Numbered from the stretch's first letter, positions 44,533 to 53,822 are shown. The stretch: 64,000 nucleotides of DNA from Janthinobacterium sp. FW305-129 (GCF_020858115.1 NZ_JACYMM010000002.1:248001-312000), one strand, 5' to 3'. Notes: generated by a model not told the origin, from the letters alone. Program-made: numbers and translations.

Positions 44533-47295
44533 TTACATCTTGCCCTGCAGTGCCAGGTAGATCTGACGACCGTTCTTGTAGAACGCGCCTGGCATGTCGG
44601 CATAGCCTGCCGTACGGATCTTCGAACGCACCATTGGATTGTTCAGGTCCTTGCCATCGAGCGTGATGGCCAGGTTTTCCGTCAGTTGGTAAGCGATCGA
44701 TGCCGACAAGGTACCAATCGAACCTTGATAGGCAGCGCTGTTGCGGCTGGTCCCGTTCAAGAAGCCCGAGCGGTAGTTGTAGGTCAGGCGGGCGCTGAAC
44801 TTGTCGTTTTCAAAGAAGGCGCCGATATTGTAAGCATTGCGCGAAGTACCGATCAACGTGCAATCCTGACGAATTTCATTGGCGCAAGGCGAACCGACAG
44901 CGTGACCCGTTTCCTTACCATCCGTGAAGGTGTAGTTGGTGTTCACACCAAAACCACCCGGCAGCGCTTGAACATACGCCAGTTCCAGACCCTTGACTTC
45001 AGCCGTCGTATTAACCGGCGTACCGATGACATACTCGGTATTCTTGTTTTGCAGCTGGTTAAAGTACACACCTTTGGTCGTGCCGTAGGTCACGTAGCCA
45101 TCGAGTGCCGAGAAGAAGGCATTCGCCGACAACAGCGATTTTGGCGCAAAGTACCATTCCACGCCGATATCGGCATTGTTGGAACGGATAGGACGCAGGT
45201 TAGGATTGCCGACCACGCCGAACAGTTGCTGATCGCGCAAGTCCAGGCCCGCCATTTGACCCAGTTCCGGACGCGCCATCGTGCGGCTTGCACCGAAGCG
45301 CGCCACGACGTTTTTCGACACGTCCAGGCGGAAGTTTGCACTCGGCAGAATATCGGTGTAACCATTCTTATAGTTACGCACGGTATACACGCCAGCACCA
45401 TCCATCTCGGAGCGGGTCACATCTTCAGTGGTATGCACGACGCGCACGCCGAAGTTACCGGAGAGTGCTTCGGCGCCAAAGTTCGCCATCACATAAGCCG
45501 ATTGGGTCGGCTCCTTGATGTTGAATTCGTTCTGACGCAGGTGACCCGAGTAATTGGCATACTTGGACAGCCAGCCATTCACGGCATTTTGCGAGAAGGT
45601 CCAGAAACCGGCGCCATTCGTGCCCAGATCTTTGAAGCCGCTCGGGAACGCTGTCAGGCCACCGAATGGCAGGTTGGCAGGATTGCCCAGCGCGCCAGCA
45701 TCCGTGTTGCCGGCAACGTTCGAATTGATGCCGATGGCTTCCAGCGTACGCTTGTGTTCCGCGACACGTGCACCGAACTGCAAGGACGAAATCGATGGCA
45801 GATCCAGTTTCAGCGTAGCATCAACCTGGCCATAAGTTTCCTTGTCGACGGCTTTCACGTGCGAGCCATAGGTATATGGGTCAGCTGTGCCGCGAATCGA
45901 AAACTGGTCCGCGCCAGGAATCGTGTAGGTAACCGGATTTTCCGAACCGTTCATCTGATAGCTGCCGCCGCGGAATGGCATCCAAACACCCAGCGCGCCA
46001 CTGACGGTTTCGCCGACACCTTTGGTGGTGCCGAGTTTGCCGGTCAGCACCAGGCGCTCATTGACGCGGAATTTACCGTCGAGGTTGATGAAGTCGGATT
46101 TGCTTTTTGCTACGGGACGGCTGAACTCTTCCTGCACCGAACCGGACGTACCGGCGCAGGTCGGGCAATTGGCTGGCACGGTGGTGTTCAGATTGGTGAT
46201 GACACCGCCGGCAATCGCGCCATTGATATTTGCCGAAGGAAAGCCAGGTGGCGATGCCCACGAGGTACCGAATGCACGACCCAGCGATTGCATGAAGTTA
46301 TGGTTGATGTTCGGTGCATCCAGTTGCGAATGGAACAGCGTCAGGTCCAGCATGACATCGTTCGACGGTTTCAACTGAATGTCGATCAAGCCGCCATCGC
46401 GTGTACGCTTCTGCTCAAACCACGCGGTGCCGCCCAGGAAGTTGGCCATCGAACCAGCCGCGCCCGGGATGGCGCCAGCGATAGGCGTACCAGGCTCAAC
46501 TTTGTCGTACCACACCTGGTTTTCTTGGCCGTAACGGGTAAGGGTGCGTTTTTGATGGAAACCCTGTACCAGCACACCCAGGGTATTGGTGTCGTTCTTC
46601 CAGGCGATCATGCCGCTCAACTGAGGGTCGGTTTTACCGGAATTCGACGAATACACGGCACCGGCGTTAACCTGGCCCGTAAACGACTTTTTGAAGTCCA
46701 GCGGTTTGCGCGTCTCGATGTTAACCACGCCTTCGGCGCCGCCTTCCAGCAAATCGGCTTGCGAACCTTTATGCACCGTCACGCGGCCGATCAGTTCCGA
46801 TGGGAACAGCGAGAAGCTGACGCTGCGGCCACCGCCGATGATGTTGTCGGCGAACCAGTCGCCGCTGCCGACTGCGTGGCCGTTGAAGGTGGTCAGGGTC
46901 AGGCCGAACGGCGTGCCACGCAGGGCCACGCGATCATTCTCGCCAAAGCTGCCTTCGCCGCCGCCAGCCGCGGCAACGCTCACGCCTGGCAGGCGTTGCA
47001 GCGAGTCAGCGATGTTTTTGTCAGGCATCTTGCCCACGTCTTCAGCCGTGATCACTTCGACCAGGCTGTCAGAATTGCGTTTTTGATTCAAGGATTGTTG
47101 CAGCGATGCGCGGATACCGGTCACGACGACGGTCTGGCCTTCGTCAACATCAGCCGTCGCTGCCGGCTTGGCCTCTTTGGCCACGGCTTCCTGCGCATGC
47201 GCCGAGAAACTCGCGCCGGCCATCAACATAGCCACAGCAGCGGCGATAGGCGTCAAATTGCGTGCTGCAGAGCTAGCTGTCAAATTGCGTTTCAT
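44533..47295 (-). CDS. TonB-dependent receptor (Xanthomonas/Caulobacter carbohydrate class)
   Basis: A 920-residue outer-membrane receptor, signal peptide about 1-34 (ending FSAHAQ). The plug domain begins VVVTGIRASLQQSL and SDSLVEVITAEDVGKMPDKN; NIADSLQRLPGVSV is typical of the TIGR01782 class that imports oligosaccharides. The 22-strand barrel follows from about residue 250. It should take up chitooligosaccharides made by the chitinase. The C-terminus is YLALQGKM instead of the usual terminal aromatic residue. It is divergent from a GntR gene. Confidence 0.93.
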   Translation of the reverse strand: MKRNLTASSAARNLTPIAAAVAMLMAGASFSAHAQEAVAKEAKPAATADVDEGQTVVVTGIRASLQQSLNQKRNSDSLVEVITAEDVGKMPDKNIADSLQRLPGVSVAAAGGGEGSFGENDRVALRGTPFGLTLTTFNGHAVGSGDWFADNIIGGGRSVSFSLFPSELIGRVTVHKGSQADLLEGGAEGVVNIETRKPLDFKKSFTGQVNAGAVYSSNSGKTDPQLSGMIAWKNDTNTLGVLVQGFHQKRTLTRYGQENQVWYDKVEPGTPIAGAIPGAAGSMANFLGGTAWFEQKRTRDGGLIDIQLKPSNDVMLDLTLFHSQLDAPNINHNFMQSLGRAFGTSWASPPGFPSANINGAIAGGVITNLNTTVPANCPTCAGTSGSVQEEFSRPVAKSKSDFINLDGKFRVNERLVLTGKLGTTKGVGETVSGALGVWMPFRGGSYQMNGSENPVTYTIPGADQFSIRGTADPYTYGSHVKAVDKETYGQVDATLKLDLPSISSLQFGARVAEHKRTLEAIGINSNVAGNTDAGALGNPANLPFGGLTAFPSGFKDLGTNGAGFWTFSQNAVNGWLSKYANYSGHLRQNEFNIKEPTQSAYVMANFGAEALSGNFGVRVVHTTEDVTRSEMDGAGVYTVRNYKNGYTDILPSANFRLDVSKNVVARFGASRTMARPELGQMAGLDLRDQQLFGVVGNPNLRPIRSNNADIGVEWYFAPKSLLSANAFFSALDGYVTYGTTKGVYFNQLQNKNTEYVIGTPVNTTAEVKGLELAYVQALPGGFGVNTNYTFTDGKETGHAVGSPCANEIRQDCTLIGTSRNAYNIGAFFENDKFSARLTYNYRSGFLNGTSRNSAAYQGSIGTLSASIAYQLTENLAITLDGKDLNNPMVRSKIRTAGYADMPGAFYKNGRQIYLALQGKM

Positions 47296-47444
47296 GTACT
47301 CCCCCTTGATTTAGGCTCCAGGATTGGAACCTTTTCATTTTTAACGTAGATCTTCTTTCCAGCCCGCCCACTCTCGCCGGCATGCTGCAGACCCTTCGGT
47401 ACAACCACTTACAAAACCAATTCAACGCCAATATACTACTATCC

Positions 47445-47462
47445 AATACCAGAACACTACCA
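47445..47462 (+). promoter_or_regulatory. AATACCA direct repeat, candidate GntR operator (receptor promoter)
   Basis: AATACCA and ACTACCA exactly 11 bp apart, the same geometry as before the nagK operon, 150 bp before the receptor start. Confidence 0.5.
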
Positions 47463-47612
47463 GTTGCAACTTTTTTTTTATAACGTTGTTTGAATCACAC
47501 AGACCACTTTATCTAAATCAATCCGTAGCCCGTGTGGACGGACTAAATACGAGCGTAGCCAGGCATAAATTGCTGGCTTGATAATTGAAATTGGTTTTAT
47601 AACGGCCTTTTT

Positions 47613-47624
47613 TGGTATTATCCA
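47613..47624. promoter_or_regulatory. TGGTATTATCCA near-palindrome upstream of GntR gene 2
   Basis: A TGG-N6-CCA palindrome 60 bp before the GntR start, likely an autoregulatory site. Confidence 0.4.
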
Positions 47625-47683
47625 GCGACACAAAACAGATACAGAGCGCGTCTGCAACGCGCCGTAACGGAGACCCTCAGCGT

Positions 47684-48424
47684 ATGACAACCCTGGCTCA
47701 CATCATGCAAGGCCTGGGGCAGACGAGTAGCCTGCCCCTGTACCAGCAACTGCAGCGCGCGCTGCGCGAAGCGATCGACAAGCGCATCCTCGGCCCCGAC
47801 GAAGCCCTGCCGGCCGAGCGCCAGCTGGCCAGCGACCTGGCCGTCTCGCGCATCACCGTGCGCAAGGCCATCGACGGCCTCGTCAACGAGGGCTTGCTGG
47901 TGCGGCGCCCTGGCTCGGGCAATTTCATCAATACGCGCATCGAGAAGAATTTCGCCAAGCTGACCTCGTTTTCGGAGGACATGCGGGCGCGCGGACGCAC
48001 GCCGCGCAGCGTGTGGCTCAAGCGCGCGGAGGGTACCGTCACGCCGGAAGAAGCCTTGCGCCTGCGGCTGTCGCCGGGCGCTCCCGTGTACCGCTTCCAC
48101 CGCATCCGCTATGCGGACGAGGTGCCGATGTGCCTGGAATACGCGACCATCGTCGCCAGCTGCCTGCCGGCGCTCGACGCCGTCGACGTATCGATGTACG
48201 ACGCGCTGGAACAGGCGGGCAACCGCCCCGTGCGCGCCTTGCAGCGGCTGAGCGCGCTGTTGCTGACGGGCGAGCAGGCCAGCCTGCTGCAGGCGGAGGA
48301 AGGCGACGCGGGCTTGTCGGTGGAAAGGCTGGGCTTTTTGCGCGATGGCCGCGCCGTGGAATTTTGCCGCTCCTACTTCCGCGGCGATATGTATGACTTC
48401 GTGGCCGAATTAAGTACCAATTAA
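47684..48424 (+). CDS. GntR/HutC-family regulator, second copy
   Basis: A 246-residue regulator paralogous to the one at 29766: PLYQQLQRALREAIDKRILG, LPAERQLASDLAVSRITVRK, LLVRRPGSGNFINTRIEKNF, then a UTRA domain. Start at 47684 (ATGACAACC) with GGAG 10 bases upstream. It is divergent from the TonB receptor and presumably represses it in the absence of GlcNAc-6-P or similar. Two GntR copies in one locus suggest separate control of uptake and catabolism. Confidence 0.9.
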   Translation: MTTLAHIMQGLGQTSSLPLYQQLQRALREAIDKRILGPDEALPAERQLASDLAVSRITVRKAIDGLVNEGLLVRRPGSGNFINTRIEKNFAKLTSFSEDMRARGRTPRSVWLKRAEGTVTPEEALRLRLSPGAPVYRFHRIRYADEVPMCLEYATIVASCLPALDAVDVSMYDALEQAGNRPVRALQRLSALLLTGEQASLLQAEEGDAGLSVERLGFLRDGRAVEFCRSYFRGDMYDFVAELSTN

Positions 48425-48445
48425 TACCAATCGCCCCATTTCACG

Positions 48446-48462
48446 AATACCAGATAACACCA
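48446..48462 (+). promoter_or_regulatory. AATACCA/AACACCA repeat downstream of GntR gene 2
   Basis: Half-sites 10 bp apart, plus another AATACCA at 48423-48429 overlapping the stop region. The position between a gene end and the 3' end of the Lnt-like gene makes an operator role doubtful. Confidence 0.3.
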
Positions 48463-48494
48463 CTTATTGCAGTGCAATATATATGCCGGCGCCG

Positions 48495-48531
48495 CGCCGA
48501 TATATGCACCACCATGGTGAATTAATCGGCG
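48495..48531. repeat. inverted repeat with central CACCATGGTG palindrome
   Basis: Outer arms CGCCGAT/ATCGGCG enclose the perfect palindrome CACCATGGTG. No T-tract. Lies between convergent genes; possibly a transcription stop or an operator. Confidence 0.35.
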
Positions 48532-48616
48532 GCGATTATGTGGCCTGCGTACGGAGAATATAAAAAGGGCTACATAATGCGGTTTTGCGCATTGCAGCAA
48601 AACCTGTCATTTCCCA

Positions 48617-50080
48617 TCAGGCAGAAGGCACGGCGCGGCGCCCCGCGCACAGCAGGATCACGCCCAGCGCCACGCACAGCCAGCCGAACAGCGGCCCCAG
48701 CCAACCGGCCCAGGTTGCCACAGGCAGCGCCGCCGGCAACGGCGCCAGCAAGGTGCTGCCCGGCATGGCGCTGCTGGTCCGTTCCGCCAGCACCCGTCCA
48801 TGCGCATCGCTGACCGTCAACATGCCCTCCCGCGCCGCGCGCAGCACGGCATAACCGTTTTCCACGCCGCGCACGACCGTCATGCGCGCCCCCATCCAGG
48901 CGTCAAACTGAAAATCCCAGGCCGGCACCAGCATCGCTTGCGCGCCAGCCGCGCCGTATGCCCGCCCCAGCGGCGCAAAATGCATGTCCTTGCAAATGGC
49001 CAGGCCCATGGCCTGCCCCACCACGGGCTGCACGGCATACGCGTTGCCAGCAAGAAACTCGCGCTCGGGCGGCGCCAGATGATGTTTTTGATAGCTGACC
49101 GGCGCGGCGCCATCGGGAGCAAACAGCCAGGCTAGGTTGCGCCGGCCGGCGGCGTCCTGCACGCCGATGCCGAGAACGATCCACACGCCTGTGCCGCGCG
49201 CCAGCGCCTGGAAACGCTGCCGCACGGCATCCGCCTGCGCAGGCGCCAGCACGGCGATCTTTTCCGGCAACAGCACCAGCCGGGCGCCCTGCCCGGCAAG
49301 CTGCACCACGTGGCGCGCGTACTGGTCCCAGATGGCTTGCGCGCGCGCCGGCGGCGTGGCCGGGCCGATGAAGTCGTCGATGGCCGCCAACCCCGCCAGC
49401 GGCCCGCCTGGCGCCGGCGCCGGCGCACCTTGCACGCGCCAGGCGCCAGCGGCGAACGCTGCCGCCAGCAGCAACACGGCGGCACCCGCCGCCGGCGCAT
49501 ACGCGCGGCCGCCCGCCAGCAACAAGGCCAGCGCCGAGGGCAGCAGGCACAACAAAAACAGCAGGCCAGGCACGCCCGCCAGGGCTGCCACCTGCAGCAC
49601 GGCAAGGTTATCGGTTTGCGAATACGCAAGGCTGCCCCAGTTACCATCGAGCAAGAAAGCAGCCATCAGGGTATCGATGGCCACCCACAGCAAGGGATAC
49701 GCCAGCACCGTCCAGCCGGAGCGGTAGCGCAGCACGAGGCGCCGCGTGGCCAGCACCACCAGCAGCCACAGCAAGGCCTTGGCGACGGTCACGGCCAGCA
49801 CGGCCGGCAAGGGCATCAGCAAGCGGAAATAGCTGAAGTTCGATGACAAGCCCAGCAAGGCGGCCAGGAAGGTCATCCAGGCGGCATCGCGGCGCGAAGA
49901 ACGCAGGGCCAGCCACAGCACGGGCAGCGGCGCCAGCCAGGCCAGCGGGCCCAGCGGCTGCGGTCCCAGCACCCAGTACAAGGGCAGGCCCGCCGCCAGC
50001 GCGGCGGCGATTTGCAACAGGCGCTGGCGCAGCGCGGTGCCGCCGGCAGCCGGCGCAGACAAGGTATTGAGCATGCTCAT
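48617..50080 (-). CDS. apolipoprotein N-acyltransferase-like membrane nitrilase (Lnt paralogue)
   Basis: A 487-residue protein: about six N-terminal helices, then a nitrilase domain (~230-455) and a last helix. The catalytic triad residues are at Glu273 (LLPEK), Lys332 (YQKHH) and Cys363 (AICKD), as in Lnt. Lnt transfers a third acyl chain onto lipoprotein N-termini; the divergent sequence and the coupling to a transcription regulator argue that this is a specialised second copy. Its start overlaps the AraC stop (ATGA). Confidence 0.78.
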   Translation of the reverse strand: MSMLNTLSAPAAGGTALRQRLLQIAAALAAGLPLYWVLGPQPLGPLAWLAPLPVLWLALRSSRRDAAWMTFLAALLGLSSNFSYFRLLMPLPAVLAVTVAKALLWLLVVLATRRLVLRYRSGWTVLAYPLLWVAIDTLMAAFLLDGNWGSLAYSQTDNLAVLQVAALAGVPGLLFLLCLLPSALALLLAGGRAYAPAAGAAVLLLAAAFAAGAWRVQGAPAPAPGGPLAGLAAIDDFIGPATPPARAQAIWDQYARHVVQLAGQGARLVLLPEKIAVLAPAQADAVRQRFQALARGTGVWIVLGIGVQDAAGRRNLAWLFAPDGAAPVSYQKHHLAPPEREFLAGNAYAVQPVVGQAMGLAICKDMHFAPLGRAYGAAGAQAMLVPAWDFQFDAWMGARMTVVRGVENGYAVLRAAREGMLTVSDAHGRVLAERTSSAMPGSTLLAPLPAALPVATWAGWLGPLFGWLCVALGVILLCAGRRAVPSA

Positions 50081-50895
50081 GCTTTCAAGGGAAGCCAGAT
50101 TTCCACGCCGCCGATGCCGCTGGCGGGATCGAATTGCCGGTCGTAGCGTTCAAAATCGGGCGCGTCGGCCACCTCCAGCCCGGACTGCGGCAACCACTCG
50201 TTCCACACGGTATGCCAGGTGGCGCGGATGGTGGAAATGTGGCCGCGGTGGTGAAACACGGCGTAGCGCCGCGGGGCGATGCGCAGCCGCATCCAGCCCT
50301 CGGGCGCCCGGGAAAAGTCGCTGACCGGCATGGCGCACAGGTAATCGAAATTGCCCGCGTCATCATTGTTGCAGCACACGCCATACACGAGCTGGCCGGG
50401 CGCCACATGGGGCAGGAAACGCTGCCACAAGGCGGGGATGCCGGCAGATGTTTCCGCGCGATAACGTTCGACGAGGCCCGCCAGCAGCATGGCGGGGCCC
50501 TGCTCGAAACGGGGCGGCGCCAAAGGCACGCCAGGCGCCACATCCATCTTGATCGCTTCCACCAGCGCGAGGTTGGCGACGTGGCGCTGGGCCCGCACCT
50601 TTTCCGGCGTAACGTGGAACTGTTCGCGGAAAGCCCGCGTAAAGGCTTCATGGGAGCTGTAACCGGCCTGCAGCGCGACGTCAAGGATGTCTTGCGCGCC
50701 CTGGGCCAGCGCGCGGGCCGCCTCGCTGAGCCGGCGCGCCCGCACATAGCGCATCACGGAGTGGCCCGTGGCCAGGCCAAACGCGCGCGTCAAATGACAC
50801 GGCGAAGCGCCGCCCACGTGGGCGATATCGCCGAGCGAGAGATCGTCCGCGTAATGCGATTCGATATACCAGAGTGCCTTGGCCAGATAGTGCAT
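50077..50895 (-). CDS. AraC regulator with GyrI-like effector domain
   Basis: A 272-residue protein: two AraC helix-turn-helices at the N-terminus (LSLGDIAHVGGASPCHLTRA and ILDVALQAGYSSHEAFTRAF), then a GyrI-like/AraC_E_bind domain (about 110-270) that senses amphipathic ligands in Rob/BmrR-type proteins. ATG 50895 is preferred to 50940, which lacks a ribosome site. It is coupled to the Lnt-like gene by a 4-bp overlap, suggesting control of that gene or of an envelope response. Confidence 0.85.
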   Translation of the reverse strand: MHYLAKALWYIESHYADDLSLGDIAHVGGASPCHLTRAFGLATGHSVMRYVRARRLSEAARALAQGAQDILDVALQAGYSSHEAFTRAFREQFHVTPEKVRAQRHVANLALVEAIKMDVAPGVPLAPPRFEQGPAMLLAGLVERYRAETSAGIPALWQRFLPHVAPGQLVYGVCCNNDDAGNFDYLCAMPVSDFSRAPEGWMRLRIAPRRYAVFHHRGHISTIRATWHTVWNEWLPQSGLEVADAPDFERYDRQFDPASGIGGVEIWLPLKA

Positions 50896-50983
50896 GAACG
50901 CTTCCCGTTGAACGAGCAGCGACTGTAGCATTTTCAGCAAGCCGTGGCTTGACCGGAATTGCGCAATAACCGGCTAGCGCTTC

Positions 50984-51433
50984 CTATTTTCGCGTGCGCT
51001 TTTCGTGAACCAGCTGGCCGCTGCTGATGCGGGCCAGCTCGGCCATTTCCTGGGCCAGGAAGGCCAGCAGGTCGTCGATGCTGACGACGCCGGACAGCGC
51101 GCCGAGGCTATTGACCACGGGCAAGCGGCGGATGCCGTTGACGCGCATGCGTTCGATGATGTCGTAGACGTCTTCGTCTTCGCTGGCCGTCAGCAGTTGC
51201 GCGCTCATGATGTCGCCCACCAGCAGGCTGGCGGGGTCGAGGCCCAGGGCGATGACGGAAATGACGATGTCGCGGTCGGTGAGGATGCCGATGGGGACGC
51301 GCTCGCCGTTCGGCTGCTCGGCCACGATCAGGTCGCCCACGTGATGCTGGCGCATCAGCAGCGCCGCGTCTTGCACGCTGGTGTCACGCTGGCAATGGAT
51401 GGTGTGCAGGGTGCAGATGTCGCCGATACGCAT
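50984..51433 (-). CDS. CBS-domain protein
   Basis: A 149-residue soluble protein of two CBS motifs (first VQDAALLMRQHHVGDLIVAE, second DIIERMRVNGIRRLPVVNSL), forming one Bateman module that usually binds adenosine nucleotides. No catalytic domain is attached. The downstream partner is unknown; the next gene, DUF3579, lies upstream on the same strand. Confidence 0.9.
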   Translation of the reverse strand: MRIGDICTLHTIHCQRDTSVQDAALLMRQHHVGDLIVAEQPNGERVPIGILTDRDIVISVIALGLDPASLLVGDIMSAQLLTASEDEDVYDIIERMRVNGIRRLPVVNSLGALSGVVSIDDLLAFLAQEMAELARISSGQLVHEKRTRK

Positions 51434-51514
51434 GTCGCCACTCCGTTTGAGGCAGAGTGTCTACGCTACGCCAGCCCGCCGTGGCGGGTTTGCGGCAAAT
51501 CAATTGAAACGGTC

Positions 51515-51850
51515 TTACGTTTCTTCGGGGGGCGGCAGGAAGCAGGCTTCGACGATTTGCAGGTCATTATCCTTGGCAAATTCGCGCACGAAGTGAAACG
51601 CCATCGGCTCGATCTCGCGCAGCTTGGTGTTGACCACCACCGACTTGACGCCGTTGACGACAGTCGGGCGCACGTAGGGCGAATACTGGAGGTGCGCGTT
51701 GCGCCCGCCGCCTTCGGGATTGAAACAGGACATCACTCCGCAAAGGCGCTCGGCCCAATCGCTGGGTCGGAATTGCTTGCCATTGCTGGTGAGACCAAGG
51801 ATGAAGAACTCGTCTGAGAGTTCCCCTGTTTTTTGAGATAACTCGGCCAT
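51515..51850 (-). CDS. DUF3579-domain protein
   Basis: A 111-residue protein matching the betaproteobacterial DUF3579 family (FFILGLTSNGKQFRPSDWAE, then FHFVREFAKDNDLQIVEACF). The function is unknown. ATG 51850 starts MAELSQKTGE. It lies upstream of the CBS gene on the same strand with an 81-bp gap. Confidence 0.85.
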   Translation of the reverse strand: MAELSQKTGELSDEFFILGLTSNGKQFRPSDWAERLCGVMSCFNPEGGGRNAHLQYSPYVRPTVVNGVKSVVVNTKLREIEPMAFHFVREFAKDNDLQIVEACFLPPPEET

Positions 51851-51984
51851 GTGGCTTGTCGGGACTGGATTGCGTGAATGGCCCCGGCGGGTAAGCCGGG
51901 CTGGTAATTCAACTACGTTTGCTGCGGTAAGCCAGTATTATATCTTATAGAAGACTTGGGTTCTACCTCGATCTGCCCTGACGA

Positions 51985-52030
51985 TGCAAACAGGGGCCGG
52001 CACGCCTTGCGCGCCAGCCCCTATTTTAAC
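51985..52030 (-). terminator. possible terminator of the CobD/CbiB-like gene
   Basis: Minus strand AGGGGCTGGCGCG/CGTGCCGGCCCCT imperfect hairpin followed by GTTTGC, 46 bp after the stop at 52076. The T-tract is weak. Confidence 0.45.
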
Positions 52031-52075
52031 CTTGTTCCGCGCGCAAGGCGCATGGATGGCGCGTGTGCGCCCGCG

Positions 52076-53038
52076 TCAGCCGAGGAAAACGGCGCCCGAC
52101 ATCAACAGCAGCAGCAGCATCCACAGCAGCAAGGCGCGCCAGACCAGGCCGACCGTGCTCTGCAAGGCGCGCGCGCCCGGTTCTTCGCCGGGCAGGATAT
52201 CGCTTTCGCTGTCGCTGTCATCGACGGCCATGTCGGGGGTTACCAGCACGCGGGCCGCCGTTTCCGCTGGCGTGCCCAGGCGCACGCCCATGGCGCCGCC
52301 GCCGGCCGTCAGGATGATGCCGATGGCCTCGTCCTGCCAGCGCTGGGCGAAATTGCGCCAGGCATAGATGGCATCCTCGAAATTGCCGACCACGGCAAAC
52401 GCCACGGCCGTCAGGCGCACGGGGATCCAGTCGATCCAGTAAAAGGCGCGCGCGGCGAACTGGCCGAACGCTTCATTGCGCATGTGCTCGGGCTCGTTCC
52501 AGGCGCGCGCCAGGTATTCGGCCACGCGGTACATCACGGCGCAGGCAGGGCCCAGCGGCATCAGGAACCAGAAGAACACGCCAAAGACATTGCGGTGCGT
52601 GGTGATCAGGGCTTTTTCCACGGCGATACGGGCAATTTCGCTCGCTTCCATGCCCACCGTGTCGAGTTTGGTCCACTCGGCCAGCAAGGTGCGCGCGGAC
52701 GCCTCGTCGCCGGCGCTCAGGGCCAGCTGGATCGACGTGAAGTAATGGCTGTAATGGCGAAAGCCCAGGGTCAGGTAGACGATGAGGACATTCCAGACGA
52801 AGGCCAGGGGAGTCAGCTTGTAATACAGCAAGAGCCAGTACACGCCTGCCGTCGGCACCATCAGCGCGCCGATCATGAGGAACCAGCCCGTGCGGCCATG
52901 GTTGGCGTGGCCGGCATTGAACCAGGTCTCCATGCGCATTGCCAGGCTCTTGATTTCGGCGTAGATGGGATTATCCGCGCGCAAAGGTTTGAGCTGCTCG
53001 ATCAGCAATGCGCAAAGTATGGAGAGAAATGTCATCAA
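52076..53038 (-). CDS. CobD/CbiB-family membrane protein
   Basis: A 320-residue membrane protein of the CobD/CbiB family (FLSILCALLIEQLKPLRADN start; AFYWIDWIPVRLTAVAFAVV and WRNFAQRWQDEAIGIILTA-type segments). True CbiB attaches aminopropanol in cobalamin synthesis; this short betaproteobacterial form stands alone, without cob genes, and its role is unproven. Hydrophobic segments are evident at both ends. Confidence 0.82.
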   Translation of the reverse strand: MMTFLSILCALLIEQLKPLRADNPIYAEIKSLAMRMETWFNAGHANHGRTGWFLMIGALMVPTAGVYWLLLYYKLTPLAFVWNVLIVYLTLGFRHYSHYFTSIQLALSAGDEASARTLLAEWTKLDTVGMEASEIARIAVEKALITTHRNVFGVFFWFLMPLGPACAVMYRVAEYLARAWNEPEHMRNEAFGQFAARAFYWIDWIPVRLTAVAFAVVGNFEDAIYAWRNFAQRWQDEAIGIILTAGGGAMGVRLGTPAETAARVLVTPDMAVDDSDSESDILPGEEPGARALQSTVGLVWRALLLWMLLLLLMSGAVFLG

Positions 53039-53132
53039 TGGTCCTTTTTGTCTTTTTCAGCAATACCGCAATGCCCGCTACGATAGCGCAGTGCCGTGCT
53101 GGAATCAAACTTATTACGTGCGCGGCGCCATT

Positions 53133-53807
53133 TTACGCGCGCAAGAGGTGAAACAGATTGCGCAGCATGCCGGCCGTGGCGCCCCAGATATAGAAGCGCT
53201 CGTACGGCATGGCGTAGAACGAGCGCCGTCCGCCGGGCAATTCCACCGACAGGCGCTGATGGTTGAGGCCATCCATGAGGAAGGCCAGCGGCACTTCGAA
53301 GATTTCCGCCACTTCGGACGGGTCGGCGCGCAGCTCGAACGGCGGCGTCACCAGGCCCACCACGGGCGTGACCTGGTAGCCGGTGCCCGTCAGGTAATCG
53401 GGCAGGCAACCGAGCACTTCGATATGCTGGCGCGACAAGCCCACCTCTTCTTCCGTTTCGCGCAGGGCCGTGGCGATGGCCGAGCCATCGAACGGTTCGC
53501 TGCGCCCGCCGGGGAAGCTGACCTGGCCCGCATGGCTGCTCAGGTGATCCGTGCGCATGGTCAGCAAGATGGTCAAGCCCTGCGGACGTTGCACGAGAGG
53601 AATGAGCACGGCGGCGCGCACGGGCACGGCGCGGGCGGACAGGAAATCCTGGGTGATCTCGGGCTGCCAGTCCGGCGGTTCGGCAAGGCGCTGGCGCAGC
53701 CAGTCCGGCGTCAGGCGCACGGCGTCCAGCGCCGCCTCACCGGCGATCGAATCGATGGCTAGTTGTTTTGGATCAAATGCGATGGCGGCCATGGCAGCTT
53801 GTCCCAT
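53133..53807 (-). CDS. CoA pyrophosphatase (Nudix, NudL-like)
   Basis: A 224-residue Nudix hydrolase splitting CoA into 4'-phosphopantetheine and 3',5'-ADP. The box GGRSEPFDGS..RETEEEVGL has the variant first half typical of the CoAse subgroup, and GTGYQVTPVVGLV with the UPF0035 segment RPQGLTILLTMRTDHLSSH matches NudL. The start could be 53807 or 53792; upstream readings would include the rplS terminator, so they are rejected. Confidence 0.88.
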   Translation of the reverse strand: MGQAAMAAIAFDPKQLAIDSIAGEAALDAVRLTPDWLRQRLAEPPDWQPEITQDFLSARAVPVRAAVLIPLVQRPQGLTILLTMRTDHLSSHAGQVSFPGGRSEPFDGSAIATALRETEEEVGLSRQHIEVLGCLPDYLTGTGYQVTPVVGLVTPPFELRADPSEVAEIFEVPLAFLMDGLNHQRLSVELPGGRRSFYAMPYERFYIWGATAGMLRNLFHLLRA

Positions 53808-53822
53808 TAGCAATTCAGAATA

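Larger units (their letters stand above)
47296..47683. promoter_or_regulatory. divergent regulatory region between TonB receptor and GntR gene
   Basis: A 388-bp AT-rich interval with no gene. It holds AATACCA/ACTACCA repeats (47445), the palindromic TGGTATTATCCA (47613) and an internal T8 tract. It should carry both promoters. Confidence 0.65.

Noticed and set aside
52076-53038. Cobalamin biosynthesis role for the CobD/CbiB-like gene
   Set aside because: No other cob genes are nearby and this family form is common in bacteria without the pathway; only the family name is given.
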